Assembly (NCBI RefSeq): GCF_001426645.1
Contig: NZ_LMEX01000002.1
Span: 702,322 to 766,321, forward strand
Origin: Rhodanobacter sp. Root480
GTDB lineage: Bacteria > Pseudomonadota > Gammaproteobacteria > Xanthomonadales > Rhodanobacteraceae
DNA length: 64,000 nucleotides
Direction of reading: 5' to 3'
Of the stretch, positions 1 to 12,008 are shown piece by piece. The position numbers and the translations under genes were made by a program. The notes under the pieces are model-generated. The model searched no databases, was not told the origin of the DNA, and worked only from the letters and a program-made list of their open reading frames with translations. The first letter of the stretch is position 1, and the number at the start of each line of letters is the position of its first letter.

Positions 1-1
1 A

Positions 2-304
2 TACGTGGGCGCGGCTATCCGCGCGCGACTCGACGGGAAGGACAGCCCCACGCCGTTCCGCTATCGCGACGCCGGTTCGCTGGCCACCATAGGTCGCATG
101 GCGGCGGTGGCCCAGTTTGGCCGTCTGAAACTGTCGGGCTTTCCCGCGTGGGCGGTGTGGCTGCTGGCGCACATCTATTTTCTGATCGGCTTCCGCAACC
201 GGCTGGTGGTGATGCTGGACTGGGCGTGGGCGTACTGGACCCACGAACGCCACGCCCGCATCGTCAGCGGGCAGGACGAAACGGACGAAGCGGAAAATCG
301 CTGA
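2..304 (+). CDS. ndh: Type II NADH:quinone oxidoreductase, C-terminal end (partial)
   Basis: The reading frame is open from the first bases of the window, so this is the last 100 or so residues of a gene that begins upstream. The segment contains the aromatic, amphipathic stretch ending in [18 protein letters not shown], which is the membrane-anchoring C-terminus typical of single-subunit FAD NADH dehydrogenases (NDH-2). Such enzymes pass electrons from NADH to quinone at the inner membrane without pumping protons. The FAD and NADH Rossmann domains lie outside the window and cannot be checked. The gene converges on rpoH across a short hairpin. Confidence 0.82.
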   Translation, partial: YVGAAIRARLDGKDSPTPFRYRDAGSLATIGRMAAVAQFGRLKLSGFPAWAVWLLAHIYFLIGFRNRLVVMLDWAWAYWTHERHARIVSGQDETDEAENR

Positions 305-346
305 TCGTTTCGGCCACCGATCCCTCCGCGTTGCCCGCCAACGCAA

Positions 347-366
347 ACGGCCCCTTGCGGGGCCGT
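347..366. terminator. Hairpin between convergent ndh and rpoH
   Basis: ACGGCCCC and GGGGCCGT form an 8-bp perfect stem around a TTGC tetraloop in the 84-bp gap between two convergent genes. Read on the minus strand it is followed by TTTGCGTT, so it fits best as the rpoH terminator. The U tract is imperfect in both directions. Confidence 0.55.
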
Positions 367-388
367 CTGTCAGTGCGTTTCGAGCCGC

Positions 389-1249
<861 letters not shown>

Positions 1250-1278
1250 GGTTGGAACCTCCAGAATGGCAACAAAGT

Positions 1279-1305
1279 TTAGCACTCGGTGGGTTGGAGT
1301 GCTAA
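1279..1305. promoter_or_regulatory. Perfect CIRCE operator (HrcA site) upstream of rpoH
   Basis: TTAGCACTC, nine spacer bases and GAGTGCTAA match the CIRCE consensus TTAGCACTC-N9-GAGTGCTAA at every position. The element ends 30 bp before the rpoH start codon, probably in its 5' leader. On the minus strand, a candidate promoter TGGACA-N17-TACCAT lies just upstream. HrcA repressors bind CIRCE and usually control groESL and dnaK operons. Finding it at rpoH implies a regulatory link between the two heat-shock circuits. Confidence 0.93.
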
Positions 1306-1513
1306 GTCCGGACATTGGTTCCGGGCCTTTAATGAACTAAATGGTACACATATTGGTGGGCACTGTCCATCACCCTTCTATTCGTCGCCAGTCTGGCCAG
1401 AGTTACGTTCAGAACGCGTCATGTCCAGGTGTCCGTTTCCTGCACCGACGCCGGCCAACGGAGGCCAGGCGCGCTTGACAGCACGCAACCGTGGCCACCA
1501 TCCTGCCGGCCAT

Positions 1514-4492
<2,979 letters not shown>

Positions 4493-4508
<16 letters not shown>

Positions 4509-4690
4509 ACGGCGCCGCGCACGACCTGCGCGCAACCACCTTGTCGCAGGCACTGGACGCACTTGGTTACCGGCAGGCCATCGTGGCCACGGCGCTCAAC
4601 GGCATTTTCGTACCCGCCGACCGACGAGAAACCACCACGCTGGCCGACGGCGATGCGCTGGAAATCCTCGCGCCGATGCAGGGAGGCTGA
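4493..4690 (+). CDS. thiS: Sulfur carrier protein ThiS
   Basis: A 65-residue ubiquitin-like protein ending in the obligatory Gly-Gly. ThiF adenylates the C-terminus, which is then converted to a thiocarboxylate, and ThiG takes the sulfur for the thiazole ring. The body shows the beta-grasp pattern with the motif VATALNGIFVPADRR and the DGDALEI segment just before the tail. The gene overlaps the end of thiO by 16 bp and lies 3 bp before thiG, so ThiS and ThiG are likely made together. Confidence 0.95.
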
Positions 4691-4693
4691 GCC

Positions 4694-5464
4694 ATGCAGC
4701 TTTATGGCATCGAACTGGCATCGCGCCTGCTGCTGGGCAGCGCCCGCTATCCGTCGCCGGCGATGCTTGCCGATGCGGTGCGCGCCTCGGGCACCGAGGT
4801 GGTCACCGTGTCGCTGCGGCGCGAATCGGGCGGACAGCGCAGCGGGCAGGGTTTCTGGTCGCTGATCCGCGACCTGGGCGTGCACGTGCTGCCGAACACG
4901 GCCGGCTGCCATTCGGCGAAGGAGGCGGTGACCACCGCCAGGATGGCGCGCGACATCTTCCAGACGCCGTGGATCAAGCTGGAAGTGATCGGCGACGCCG
5001 ACACGCTGCAGCCGGACGTGTTCGGCCTGGTCGAGGCAGCGGCCGAGTTGTGCGCCGATGGTTTCGAGGTGTTTCCGTACACCACCGAAGACCTGGTCGT
5101 GGCCGACCGGCTGCTGCAGGCCGGCTGTCGCGTGCTGATGCCGTGGGGCGCGCCGATCGGCAGCGGGCGCGGGCTGAACAACACTTTCGGCCTGCGCACC
5201 TTGCGCGCGCACTTTCCCGACGTGCCGCTGATCATCGACGCCGGCATCGGCCGGCCATCGCACGCGGTGGAGGCGATGGAGCTGGGTTTCGACGGCGTGC
5301 TGCTGAACACCGCGGTGGCGCTGGCGGGCGATCCGGTGGCGATGGCCGCGGCGTTCGCCCGCGCGATCGAAGCGGGCCGCGCGGGTTTCCAGGCGAAGCC
5401 GATGGCGCCGCGCGATCTTGCCGAACCCTCCACGCCGATCGTGGGCAAGGCGTGGCTGGCGTGA
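4694..5464 (+). CDS. thiG: Thiazole synthase ThiG
   Basis: A 256-residue TIM-barrel enzyme that condenses deoxyxylulose phosphate, dehydroglycine and ThiS thiocarboxylate into the thiazole phosphate. The Schiff-base lysine lies in WIKLEVIGD, and the phosphate-binding loops are [15 protein letters not shown] and [26 protein letters not shown]. Length and motifs are normal for the family. The ATG follows thiS by 3 bp. Confidence 0.97.
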   Translation: MQLYGIELASRLLLGSARYPSPAMLADAVRASGTEVVTVSLRRESGGQRSGQGFWSLIRDLGVHVLPNTAGCHSAKEAVTTARMARDIFQTPWIKLEVIGDADTLQPDVFGLVEAAAELCADGFEVFPYTTEDLVVADRLLQAGCRVLMPWGAPIGSGRGLNNTFGLRTLRAHFPDVPLIIDAGIGRPSHAVEAMELGFDGVLLNTAVALAGDPVAMAAAFARAIEAGRAGFQAKPMAPRDLAEPSTPIVGKAWLA

Positions 5465-6069
5465 TCACCCTGCCCCCGTTCTACCCCATCGTGGACAGCG
5501 CCGAATGGGTGGGCCGGCTGGCGCCGCTCGGCATCGAGCTGGTGCAGTTGCGGCTCAAGGCGCAGCCGCCGGAAGTGATCCGTCGCGAGGTGCACGCCGC
5601 ACTGGCGGTATGTCGCTGGCAGGGGGTGCAACTGGTGGTCAACGACCATTGGCAGATCGCGCTGGACGAAGGCGCCGAGTTCATCCACCTCGGCCAGCAG
5701 GACTTGCTCGACGCGGATCTGAAGGCGATCCGCGGGCGCGGCATGCGGCTGGGCATCAGCACGCACGACCACGCCGAACTGGACCTCGCACTGGCGGTGT
5801 CACCCGACTACGTGGCGCTGGGGCCGATCTATGCCACCACGCGCAAGCAGATGCCATGGGCGCCGCAGGGCCTTTCGCGCATCGCCGAGTGGAAGCGGCT
5901 GATCGGCGATCGAGCGCTGGTGGCGATCGGCGGCATCACGCTGGAGCGCGCCGCCGGCTGTTTCGACGCGGGCGCCGACAGCATCGCCACCATCGGCGAC
6001 GTGACCGGCCACGCCGACCCGCTGGCCCGCGCGGCGGCGTGGCTCACCGCGACGGCAGCACATCCATGA
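5461..6069 (+). CDS. thiE: Thiamine-phosphate synthase ThiE
   Basis: A 202-residue TIM-barrel enzyme that joins hydroxymethylpyrimidine diphosphate and thiazole phosphate to thiamine phosphate. Motifs seen are [46 protein letters not shown] and [11 protein letters not shown]. The only start that fits is GTG at 5461, which overlaps the thiG stop by 3 bp. The second substrate-binding region is standard for ThiE rather than for the regulatory homologue TenI, and the operon position supports this. Confidence 0.92.
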   Translation: MITLPPFYPIVDSAEWVGRLAPLGIELVQLRLKAQPPEVIRREVHAALAVCRWQGVQLVVNDHWQIALDEGAEFIHLGQQDLLDADLKAIRGRGMRLGISTHDHAELDLALAVSPDYVALGPIYATTRKQMPWAPQGLSRIAEWKRLIGDRALVAIGGITLERAAGCFDAGADSIATIGDVTGHADPLARAAAWLTATAAHP

Positions 6070-7052
6070 GCGACCGTTACGCGCGCCAGACCGTGCTGCC
6101 CCACGTCGGCGAAGCGGGCCAGGCGCGGCTGGCGGCAGCGCATGTGCTGGTGATCGGTGCGGGCGGCCTGGGCTCTCCCGTGCTGCAGTATCTGGCGGGC
6201 GCCGGCGTCGGGCGGATCACCGTCATCGATCATGACCACGTCGAGGAGAGCAACCTGCACCGGCAGCCGCTGTATGCGATGAGCGATATCGGTTCGTTCA
6301 AGGCACAGGCGGCGCGCGCCGCCCTGCTGCGCCTCAACCCGACCATCGCCGTGGAAGCGCTGGCGCAACGGCTGACCCCGGCCAACGCGGCAGCGCTGGT
6401 GGCCGGCGCCGATGTCGTCGTCGACGCGGCCGACAGCCTCGCCGTCACCTACACCGTGAGCGACGCCTGCCTGCAGCAACACACACCGCTGATCAGCGCA
6501 TCGGCCGTGGGCCTGGCCGGTTATGTCGGTGGCTTTTGCGGCGGCGCGCCCAGCTATCGCGCCGTATTTCCCGACATGCCCACGCGCGCGGCCAGTTGCA
6601 GCAGCGCCGGCGTGCTGGGCAGCGTGGTCGGCATGATCGGCAGCCTGCAGGCGCAATGCGTGTTGCAACTGCTGCTGGACATCGCGCCGTCGCCGCTGGG
6701 TCGACTGCTGAGTTTCGACGCGGGCCGCCTGGCGTTCGGCGGCTTCGATTTTCACCAGGCGAGCGAACCCGAAGGCGACGCGTTGCGCTTCATCGACCCC
6801 AGCGATGTGGCGCCCGACGACCTGGTGATCGACCTGCGCAGCCTGGACGAAGCCCCGATATCGCCACTGGCAACGGCCCTGCGTTTCACCCTGGAACACA
6901 TCGACGCTTTCATCGACGCCCATCCACCCGCCGACCGCCGCGTGGTGCTGTGCTGTCACAGCGGCGTGCGCGCATGGCGCGTCGGTCGGCGATTGCAGTC
7001 GCGCGGCTACGCCAATCTGGCCTTGGCGACGCTCGCCGGGATACCCGCATGA
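6066..7052 (+). CDS. thiF: ThiF/MoeB-family adenylyltransferase with C-terminal rhodanese domain
   Basis: A 328-residue E1-like enzyme expected to adenylate the ThiS C-terminus. The nucleotide loop is VIGAGGLGSPVLQYLAGAG, followed by DHDHVEESNLHRQ; the segment SCSSAGVLGSVVGMIGSLQA carries the usual cysteine. Residues from about 240 onward form a rhodanese-like domain with active loop CCHSGVRA, which could supply sulfur. Unusually, both zinc CxxC pairs of MoeB/ThiF are missing: the first site reads APSYRAVFPD and no CxxC follows LLSFDAGRL. The ATG overlaps the thiE stop. Given its neighbours I infer a ThiS partner; a MoeB-type role in molybdopterin synthesis cannot be excluded. Confidence 0.88.
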   Translation: MSDRYARQTVLPHVGEAGQARLAAAHVLVIGAGGLGSPVLQYLAGAGVGRITVIDHDHVEESNLHRQPLYAMSDIGSFKAQAARAALLRLNPTIAVEALAQRLTPANAAALVAGADVVVDAADSLAVTYTVSDACLQQHTPLISASAVGLAGYVGGFCGGAPSYRAVFPDMPTRAASCSSAGVLGSVVGMIGSLQAQCVLQLLLDIAPSPLGRLLSFDAGRLAFGGFDFHQASEPEGDALRFIDPSDVAPDDLVIDLRSLDEAPISPLATALRFTLEHIDAFIDAHPPADRRVVLCCHSGVRAWRVGRRLQSRGYANLALATLAGIPA

Positions 7053-7795
7053 CGCAGGTATTGTCCATCGCCGGCTCCGATTCCTGCGGCGGCGCCGGCT
7101 TGCAGGCGGACCTGAAAACGTTCGCGGCCTTCGGCGTCGACGGCGCCACCGTGGTGACCGCCGTCACCGCCCAGAACACCGCGGGCGTGCGCGCCATCCA
7201 GACCATGTCCGCGGTGATGGTGCAGGCGCAGATGGACGCGGTATTCGAGGAGCTGGCCATCGACGCCGTGAAGCTGGGCATGCTGGCCAACGCGGACATC
7301 GTGGCCACTGTCGCACAGCAACTCGAACGCCGGCGGCCACCGTTCGTGGTGCTCGATCCGGTGCTGCTCGCCACCTCGGGGGCGCAACTGCTGGAAGCCG
7401 CGGCGGTGGATCTGTTGCGCACGCGATTGTTGCCGCTGGCCGATTGCCTCACCCCCAATCTCGCCGAGGCCGCCGCGCTGCTGGATACGTCGCAAGCAAC
7501 AGACGAGGCGGAGATGGCACGGCAAGGGCAGGCGCTGCTCTTGCTGGGGCCTCGATCGGTGTTGATGAAAGGCGGCCACGCCGCCCTGCCCGAAGCGGTC
7601 GATCTCCTCGTCACCGCGCACGGCACGCAGCGTTTTGCCGCACCGTGGGTGGTCACCACGCGGCTTCACGGAACCGGCTGCATGCTTGCGGCCGGCATAG
7701 CGGCCGGGCTGGCAAAAGCATGCCCGCTGCACGAGGCAATTGATCGTTCCCGACGCCACCTGCGCCAGGTGCTGATCCAGCGGGCGCGCGGCTGA
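7049..7795 (+). CDS. thiD: Hydroxymethylpyrimidine (phosphate) kinase ThiD
   Basis: A 248-residue ribokinase-fold enzyme that phosphorylates hydroxymethylpyrimidine phosphate to the diphosphate used by ThiE. Visible motifs are SIAGSDSCGGAGLQADLKTF at the start, VKLGMLA, VVLDPVLLATSG, LTPNLAEAAAL, VLMKGGH and the anion-hole loop HGTGCMLAAGIAAGLA. Length is normal. It overlaps thiF as ATGA and closes the operon. No clear terminator follows it. Confidence 0.95.
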   Translation: MTQVLSIAGSDSCGGAGLQADLKTFAAFGVDGATVVTAVTAQNTAGVRAIQTMSAVMVQAQMDAVFEELAIDAVKLGMLANADIVATVAQQLERRRPPFVVLDPVLLATSGAQLLEAAAVDLLRTRLLPLADCLTPNLAEAAALLDTSQATDEAEMARQGQALLLLGPRSVLMKGGHAALPEAVDLLVTAHGTQRFAAPWVVTTRLHGTGCMLAAGIAAGLAKACPLHEAIDRSRRHLRQVLIQRARG

Positions 7796-7901
7796 CCGCC
7801 TGACGTCTGCTGCACCGCGCGTTTCCCCGCCAATCGGTGCCCGATACAATGATTTGCGCATCGAACGCGCCCTTCCCTCCACTGCGTCCAGGCGGCATCC
7901 C

Positions 7902-8576
7902 GTGATCCTTTGCGTCCCCAACGTGTTGACGGCCGACGAACTCGGCGCCCTTCGCAGCGAATTGCGCGATGCGTCGTTCACCGACGGCGCGCGCACCGCG
8001 GGCTGGTCGGCGCGGGAGGTGAAGAAGAACCTGCAGGCCAGCGACGACAATCCGAATCAGGAGCGTTTGCGCGACATGGTGCGCAACGCCTTCATGCGTA
8101 ATGGCATGCTGCAGACGGCGTTGCTGCCGTCGGCATCGACGCTGCCGCTGTTCAACCGCTACGACATCGGGATGCAGTACGGGCAGCATGTCGACGCGCC
8201 GGTGATGGGCGGCATGGGCAATGCGGTGCGCACCGACGTGGCGATCACGCTGTTCATTTCCGAGCCGACCAGTTACGACGGCGGCGAGCTGATGATCGAT
8301 TCCGGCGGCATGGAGTACGCGTTCAAGCTCGACGCGGGTGCCGCCATCGCCTACCCCGCCAATTCGCTGCATCACGTGACCCCGGTGACGCGCGGCAGTC
8401 GCCATGCGGCGATCATCTGGGTGCAAAGCCTGGTGCGCGACCCGGCCCGGCGCGAATTGCTGTGGGATCTGGAAAACGCCAAGCGGCAACTCTTCGGCCG
8501 CGAAGGGAAGAGCGTCACCTTCGACACGGTCAGCCGATCCCACGCCAACCTGCTGCGCATGTGGGCGGACGTCTAG
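7902..8576 (+). CDS. piuC: Fe(II)/2-oxoglutarate-dependent dioxygenase, PiuC type (PKHD hydroxylase)
   Basis: A 224-residue prolyl-4-hydroxylase-like protein. The iron ligands appear as HVDAP (H and D of HxD) and a distal histidine within NSLHHVTPVTRGSRHA, whose following arginine binds 2-oxoglutarate. I chose the GTG at 7902 (MILCVPNVLTADEL) because PiuC proteins begin with this kind of strand and the length then matches the family's 225 or so residues; a TTG at 7854 would add 16 residues. PiuC genes often sit beside siderophore receptors, but no receptor gene is present here. The physiological substrate is unknown. Confidence 0.88.
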   Translation: MILCVPNVLTADELGALRSELRDASFTDGARTAGWSAREVKKNLQASDDNPNQERLRDMVRNAFMRNGMLQTALLPSASTLPLFNRYDIGMQYGQHVDAPVMGGMGNAVRTDVAITLFISEPTSYDGGELMIDSGGMEYAFKLDAGAAIAYPANSLHHVTPVTRGSRHAAIIWVQSLVRDPARRELLWDLENAKRQLFGREGKSVTFDTVSRSHANLLRMWADV

Positions 8577-8601
8577 GACGCCGCGGAACCCACGGCGGTT
8601 T

Positions 8602-9300
8602 TCACATCGCGGCCCGCGGCGGCAGCGACCAGTCGATCGGCGCCTGACCGCGGCTTTCCAGATACTGGTTGGCCGCCGAGAAATGGCCACAACCCAGGAA
8701 GCCTCGATGGGCCGACAACGGCGAGGGGTGCACCGAGGTCAGCACGCAATGGCGGTTGCGGTCGATCAGGCTGCCCTTGCGCTGCGCATAGGCGCCCCAT
8801 AGCAGGAACACCAGGCCTTCGCGCTCGTGGTTGAGCGCGGCGATGGCCGCGTCGGTGAAGCCTTCCCAGCCCTTGCCCTGGTGCGCGCCGGCACGGCCTT
8901 CTTCCACCGTCAGCACGCTGTTGAGCAGCAGCACGCCGCGATCGGCCCAGGGCGTGAGGCAGCCGTGATCGGGGCGCGCAATGCCCAGGTCGCGCTGGAT
9001 TTCCTTGAAGATGTTGTCCAGCGAGGGCGGCACCCGCACGCCCACCGGCACGGAGAAGCACAAGCCATGCGCCTGCCCCGGGCCGTGGTACGGGTCCTGC
9101 CCCAATATCACCACGCGCACGGCATCGAACGGTGTGTGGTCGAAGGCCGAGAAAATCGCCGGGCCGGGCGGGTAGATGCGTTTGCCCGCCGCCTTCTCCG
9201 CCCGCAGGAACGCCGCCAGTGCCTGCATCTCGGGGCGTCGCAGATAGTCCTCCAGCCGCGCCTTCCACGAGGCTTCCAGCCGGATCGGGGCGTCACTCAT
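8602..9300 (-). CDS. ung: Uracil-DNA glycosylase
   Basis: A 232-residue family 1 uracil-DNA glycosylase that removes uracil from DNA in base excision repair. The catalytic water-activating loop is [21 protein letters not shown] and the C-terminal motif is [19 protein letters not shown]. The start at MSDAPIRL gives an ATGAGTGA overlap with the stop of the upstream response-regulator gene, consistent with coupled translation. A GTG five codons earlier is possible. The gene converges on piuC with only 25 bp between them. Confidence 0.97.
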   Translation of the reverse strand: MSDAPIRLEASWKARLEDYLRRPEMQALAAFLRAEKAAGKRIYPPGPAIFSAFDHTPFDAVRVVILGQDPYHGPGQAHGLCFSVPVGVRVPPSLDNIFKEIQRDLGIARPDHGCLTPWADRGVLLLNSVLTVEEGRAGAHQGKGWEGFTDAAIAALNHEREGLVFLLWGAYAQRKGSLIDRNRHCVLTSVHPSPLSAHRGFLGCGHFSAANQYLESRGQAPIDWSLPPRAAM

Positions 9301-10159
9301 CGCCGGCCGCTTCACGCAAGTGGCGCGCCACCCGCAGCTGGAACAGCAGCTTGGTCACCAGCAGTTTTTCCTCCACCGGTTTCTCCACCAGGTCGTTGGC
9401 GCCGGCCTTGATCAGCGCCGCCTGGTTGACCGGGTTCTCGTCGCCGGTCATCACCAGCACCGGCAGCCGGCCCTTGCCGTAACCGTATTCGGTACGGATG
9501 CGCTCGAGCAGGTCGCCGCCGGTCAGCTCGCCCTTCAGGCTGACGTCGGTCAGCACCACGTCCGCACCGATCCGCCCCTGCGCGCGGGCGGTTTCCAGCA
9601 GCACCAGCGCGTCTTCCACGCTGATCACGTGACGCACGGTGAGGCCGTATTTCTCGAGCATGCGACGGGTGGCCAGCGCCACCACGCGGCTGTCTTCCAC
9701 GTACAGCACGGTGCCCTCGACGCTGCTTTCGGGCCGTACGTAGCCGCGGATGAACTCGGCCAGCGCCTGGAAACCCAGGGACTTGTCGAAGTAGTCGGTG
9801 ACGTGTTCGCCCAGCTCGCGGCGGTGCAGGCGCGAATCCACGTCGCCGGAAACCACCACGATGGGTACATAGAATTGCGGCGCCGACTCGCGCACGAATT
9901 GCGCCAGCTCCAGCCCGTCCATGTCGGGCAGGCGCAGCGCGATGGTGATGAAGTCGAACACGCCCACGCCCAGCAGTTGCTGCGCCTCGTTGCCGCTGCC
10001 GCAGCCGACGATCTCGACGCCCGGCAATTCCGCCTCCAGTACCCGGGTGATCAACTGCCGCACCACTCGCGAGCCGTCAACCACCAGCACCCGCGGCGCG
10101 GTGGTCAGCAAGCGGTTGCTGATCGCCTGGGGTACTTCCTGGTTGTCCACTCCATTCAT
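9293..10159 (-). CDS. Tandem-receiver response regulator; first receiver degenerate
   Basis: A 288-residue protein of two CheY-like receivers and no recognisable output domain. Receiver 1 (about 22-145) has D28 and K126, but the residue at the phosphoacceptor position is alanine (A74 in [12 protein letters not shown]), so it probably cannot be phosphorylated. Receiver 2 (about 150-280) has E155, D156, D205 in LTDVSLKG, T238 and K260, and looks intact. Such proteins usually relay or integrate histidine-kinase signals; no kinase gene is adjacent. It overlaps ung by 8 bp, the only hint of a functional link. Target unknown. Confidence 0.85.
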   Translation of the reverse strand: MNGVDNQEVPQAISNRLLTTAPRVLVVDGSRVVRQLITRVLEAELPGVEIVGCGSGNEAQQLLGVGVFDFITIALRLPDMDGLELAQFVRESAPQFYVPIVVVSGDVDSRLHRRELGEHVTDYFDKSLGFQALAEFIRGYVRPESSVEGTVLYVEDSRVVALATRRMLEKYGLTVRHVISVEDALVLLETARAQGRIGADVVLTDVSLKGELTGGDLLERIRTEYGYGKGRLPVLVMTGDENPVNQAALIKAGANDLVEKPVEEKLLVTKLLFQLRVARHLREAAGDE

Positions 10160-10245
10160 GACGATCCCGATTCACGTCGCGGCACGACCCTGTCTGCCAC
10201 CATACTTTACCGACACCGGGCGGGGTGTCGGCGCAAGTCACAAGT

Positions 10246-11220
10246 TCAGGCGGCCTTGCGCAATTGCCACGCGCTGACCAGCCGCGCGCCCAGCCAGCCC
10301 AGTGCGGCGGCAGCCAGCGGCACGGCCAGCAGCAGCCAGGTGGGAAGGCCGGCCACTTGCAGCTTGCCGTCGTAGGTCTGGCTCAGCTGCGCCACCGGCG
10401 CGGCCAGGCCCAGCTCGATCACCACCGCCAGCGCGGCGGCGAAAATACCGCTGAACAAGCCGTACCAGATGCCGGCGTACAGATAAGGACGGCGCACGAA
10501 CGCATCGCTGGCGCCCACCAGCAGCAGCACGCCGATTTCCTCGCTGCGGCTGGCGATGTCCACCCGCACCGTGTTGCCCACCACCAGCAGCGCCGCCGCG
10601 GCCAGCATCAACGCCAGCATCAGCACCACGCGGTTGCCCACGCCGAGCAGCGCCTCCAGCCGTTTGCGCCAGCTGTCGCTGTCCTGCACCAGCTCGACCC
10701 CGCGCATCGCGCGCACGTCGGCCACCAGCGTCTCGACGGCGGCGGCACTGACGTCGGTACGCGGCTGCAGCTGCACCACATAAGGCAACGGGTTGTCGTC
10801 CAGCAACTCCAGCGCGCCGGAGAAGCCCTGCATCTTCGCCAGCTCTTCCATCCCTTGCTGCGGGCTTTTCACGGCGACGGACGCCACCTCCGGCCGATTG
10901 CCCAGCTGCGTGGCCAGCAACTGCGTGGCCTGGCCACTCTGCCCGGTTTGCATGAAAACACTGATCGCCTGGCTCTGGCCCATGGCGTCGCCCAGCTTCT
11001 GCACGTTGCCCAGCAGCAGGTAGAACGCCAGCGGCAAGGCCAGCGCCAGGCCCATCACGGCAATGGTCAGCAGGCTGCCCAGCGGGCGCGTGGCCAACCG
11101 GCGCAGGCTGGCCGCGGCACTCCAGCCGTGGTGCTCCTGCCAGCTGGCGAATCGCTGTGGCCGCGGCGCCTGCGCTGACGGCCCGTTGTGCCCCGAGGGG
11201 GATTCCGGCGACGCGTTCAC
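10246..11220 (-). CDS. ftsX: Cell division protein FtsX
   Basis: A 324-residue integral membrane protein of the ABC-transporter-like FtsEX complex that controls peptidoglycan hydrolysis at the septum. A cytoplasmic N-terminus of about 45 residues precedes TM1 (LGSLLTIAVMGLALALPLAFYLL). A periplasmic domain of roughly 110 residues follows, then three more TM segments. The LLLVGASDAFVRRPYLYAG segment matches the FtsX coupling region. Its ATG overlaps the ftsE stop by 4 bp, so the two are cotranslated. A lone FtsE-FtsX pair, with rpoH elsewhere in the window rather than adjacent, differs from the E. coli ftsY-ftsE-ftsX-rpoH order. Confidence 0.96.
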   Translation of the reverse strand: MNASPESPSGHNGPSAQAPRPQRFASWQEHHGWSAAASLRRLATRPLGSLLTIAVMGLALALPLAFYLLLGNVQKLGDAMGQSQAISVFMQTGQSGQATQLLATQLGNRPEVASVAVKSPQQGMEELAKMQGFSGALELLDDNPLPYVVQLQPRTDVSAAAVETLVADVRAMRGVELVQDSDSWRKRLEALLGVGNRVVLMLALMLAAAALLVVGNTVRVDIASRSEEIGVLLLVGASDAFVRRPYLYAGIWYGLFSGIFAAALAVVIELGLAAPVAQLSQTYDGKLQVAGLPTWLLLAVPLAAAALGWLGARLVSAWQLRKAA

Positions 11221-11894
11221 AGCACCTCCTGCGCGGCAAGGTCGGCCACCAGCCGGCCGTGATCGAGCACGATCACGCGTTTGCGCATGCGCTTGATCAA
11301 GGGCAGGTCGTGGCTGGCGATCAGCACGGTGGCACCCACCTGCTGGAATTCGGCGAACAGGCCCATGATCTCCACCGCCAGCTGCGGATCGAGATTGCCG
11401 GTGGGTTCGTCGGCGATCAGCAAGGTGGGCCGCGCCACGATGGCGCGGGCGATGCCCACGCGCTGCTGCTCGCCGGTGGACAAGGTGGCCGGCAACTGTC
11501 GCTCGTAGGCCAGCAGGCCCACTTTCTCCAGCGCGGCACGCACGCGGCGCGCGCGTTCAGCCCGCGCCACGCCACCGATCATCAGCGGCAGTTCGACGTT
11601 GGCGAATACCGTGCGCTCCATCAGCAGCCGGTGATCCTGGAACACCATGCCGATCCGGCGGCGCAACTTGGGAATGCCGCCCCGGCGCACCCGGGCCAGG
11701 TTCTGGCCATCCAGGGTGATCACGCCGTGCGAGGGGCGCTCGATCAGGCCCAGCAATTTCAGCAGCGTGCTCTTGCCGGCGCCGGAGTGGCCGGTGACGA
11801 AGGCCATCTCGCCGGTAGGCACCTCGAAGGACAACTGCGAGAGCGCCTCGTGGCCGCCTTCGTAGCGTTTGCTCACTTGCTCGAATTGGATCAC
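11217..11894 (-). CDS. ftsE: Cell division ATP-binding protein FtsE
   Basis: The ABC ATPase partner of FtsX. Walker A is VTGHSGAGKSTLLK, the signature is LSTGEQQRVGIARAI and Walker B is LLIADEPTGNLD. I place the start at the GTG (product begins MIQFEQVSKRYEGG), with an AGGAAA Shine-Dalgarno, giving 225 residues as in other FtsE proteins. A TTG at 11930 would give 237. It lies 114 bp after rhlB on the same strand. Confidence 0.95.
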   Translation of the reverse strand: MIQFEQVSKRYEGGHEALSQLSFEVPTGEMAFVTGHSGAGKSTLLKLLGLIERPSHGVITLDGQNLARVRRGGIPKLRRRIGMVFQDHRLLMERTVFANVELPLMIGGVARAERARRVRAALEKVGLLAYERQLPATLSTGEQQRVGIARAIVARPTLLIADEPTGNLDPQLAVEIMGLFAEFQQVGATVLIASHDLPLIKRMRKRVIVLDHGRLVADLAAQEVL

Positions 11895-12008
11895 CGGTTT
11901 CCTCGCACCTGCATGGCCTGCCAGCGACAAGGATAAGGGAAGCGCATGCGAAGTGGCGGCCTCCGACAGCGGCGGCGACCGATCCCGGCCGCCGCACGCG
12001 GGGGTCGA

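Noticed and set aside
1279-1305. Palindrome as an rpoH transcription terminator or attenuator
   Set aside because: It is an exact CIRCE match including the 9-base spacer, and no U tract follows on the rpoH strand.
1475-1503. TTGACA as the thiC promoter -35
   Set aside because: The matching -10 (CCATCC) is too poor to annotate as a promoter; mentioned with the riboswitch only.
8577-8601. Possible terminator GCCG...CGGC-GGTTTT between piuC and ung
   Set aside because: The stem is only 4 bp of clear pairing with a long loop and a short T run.
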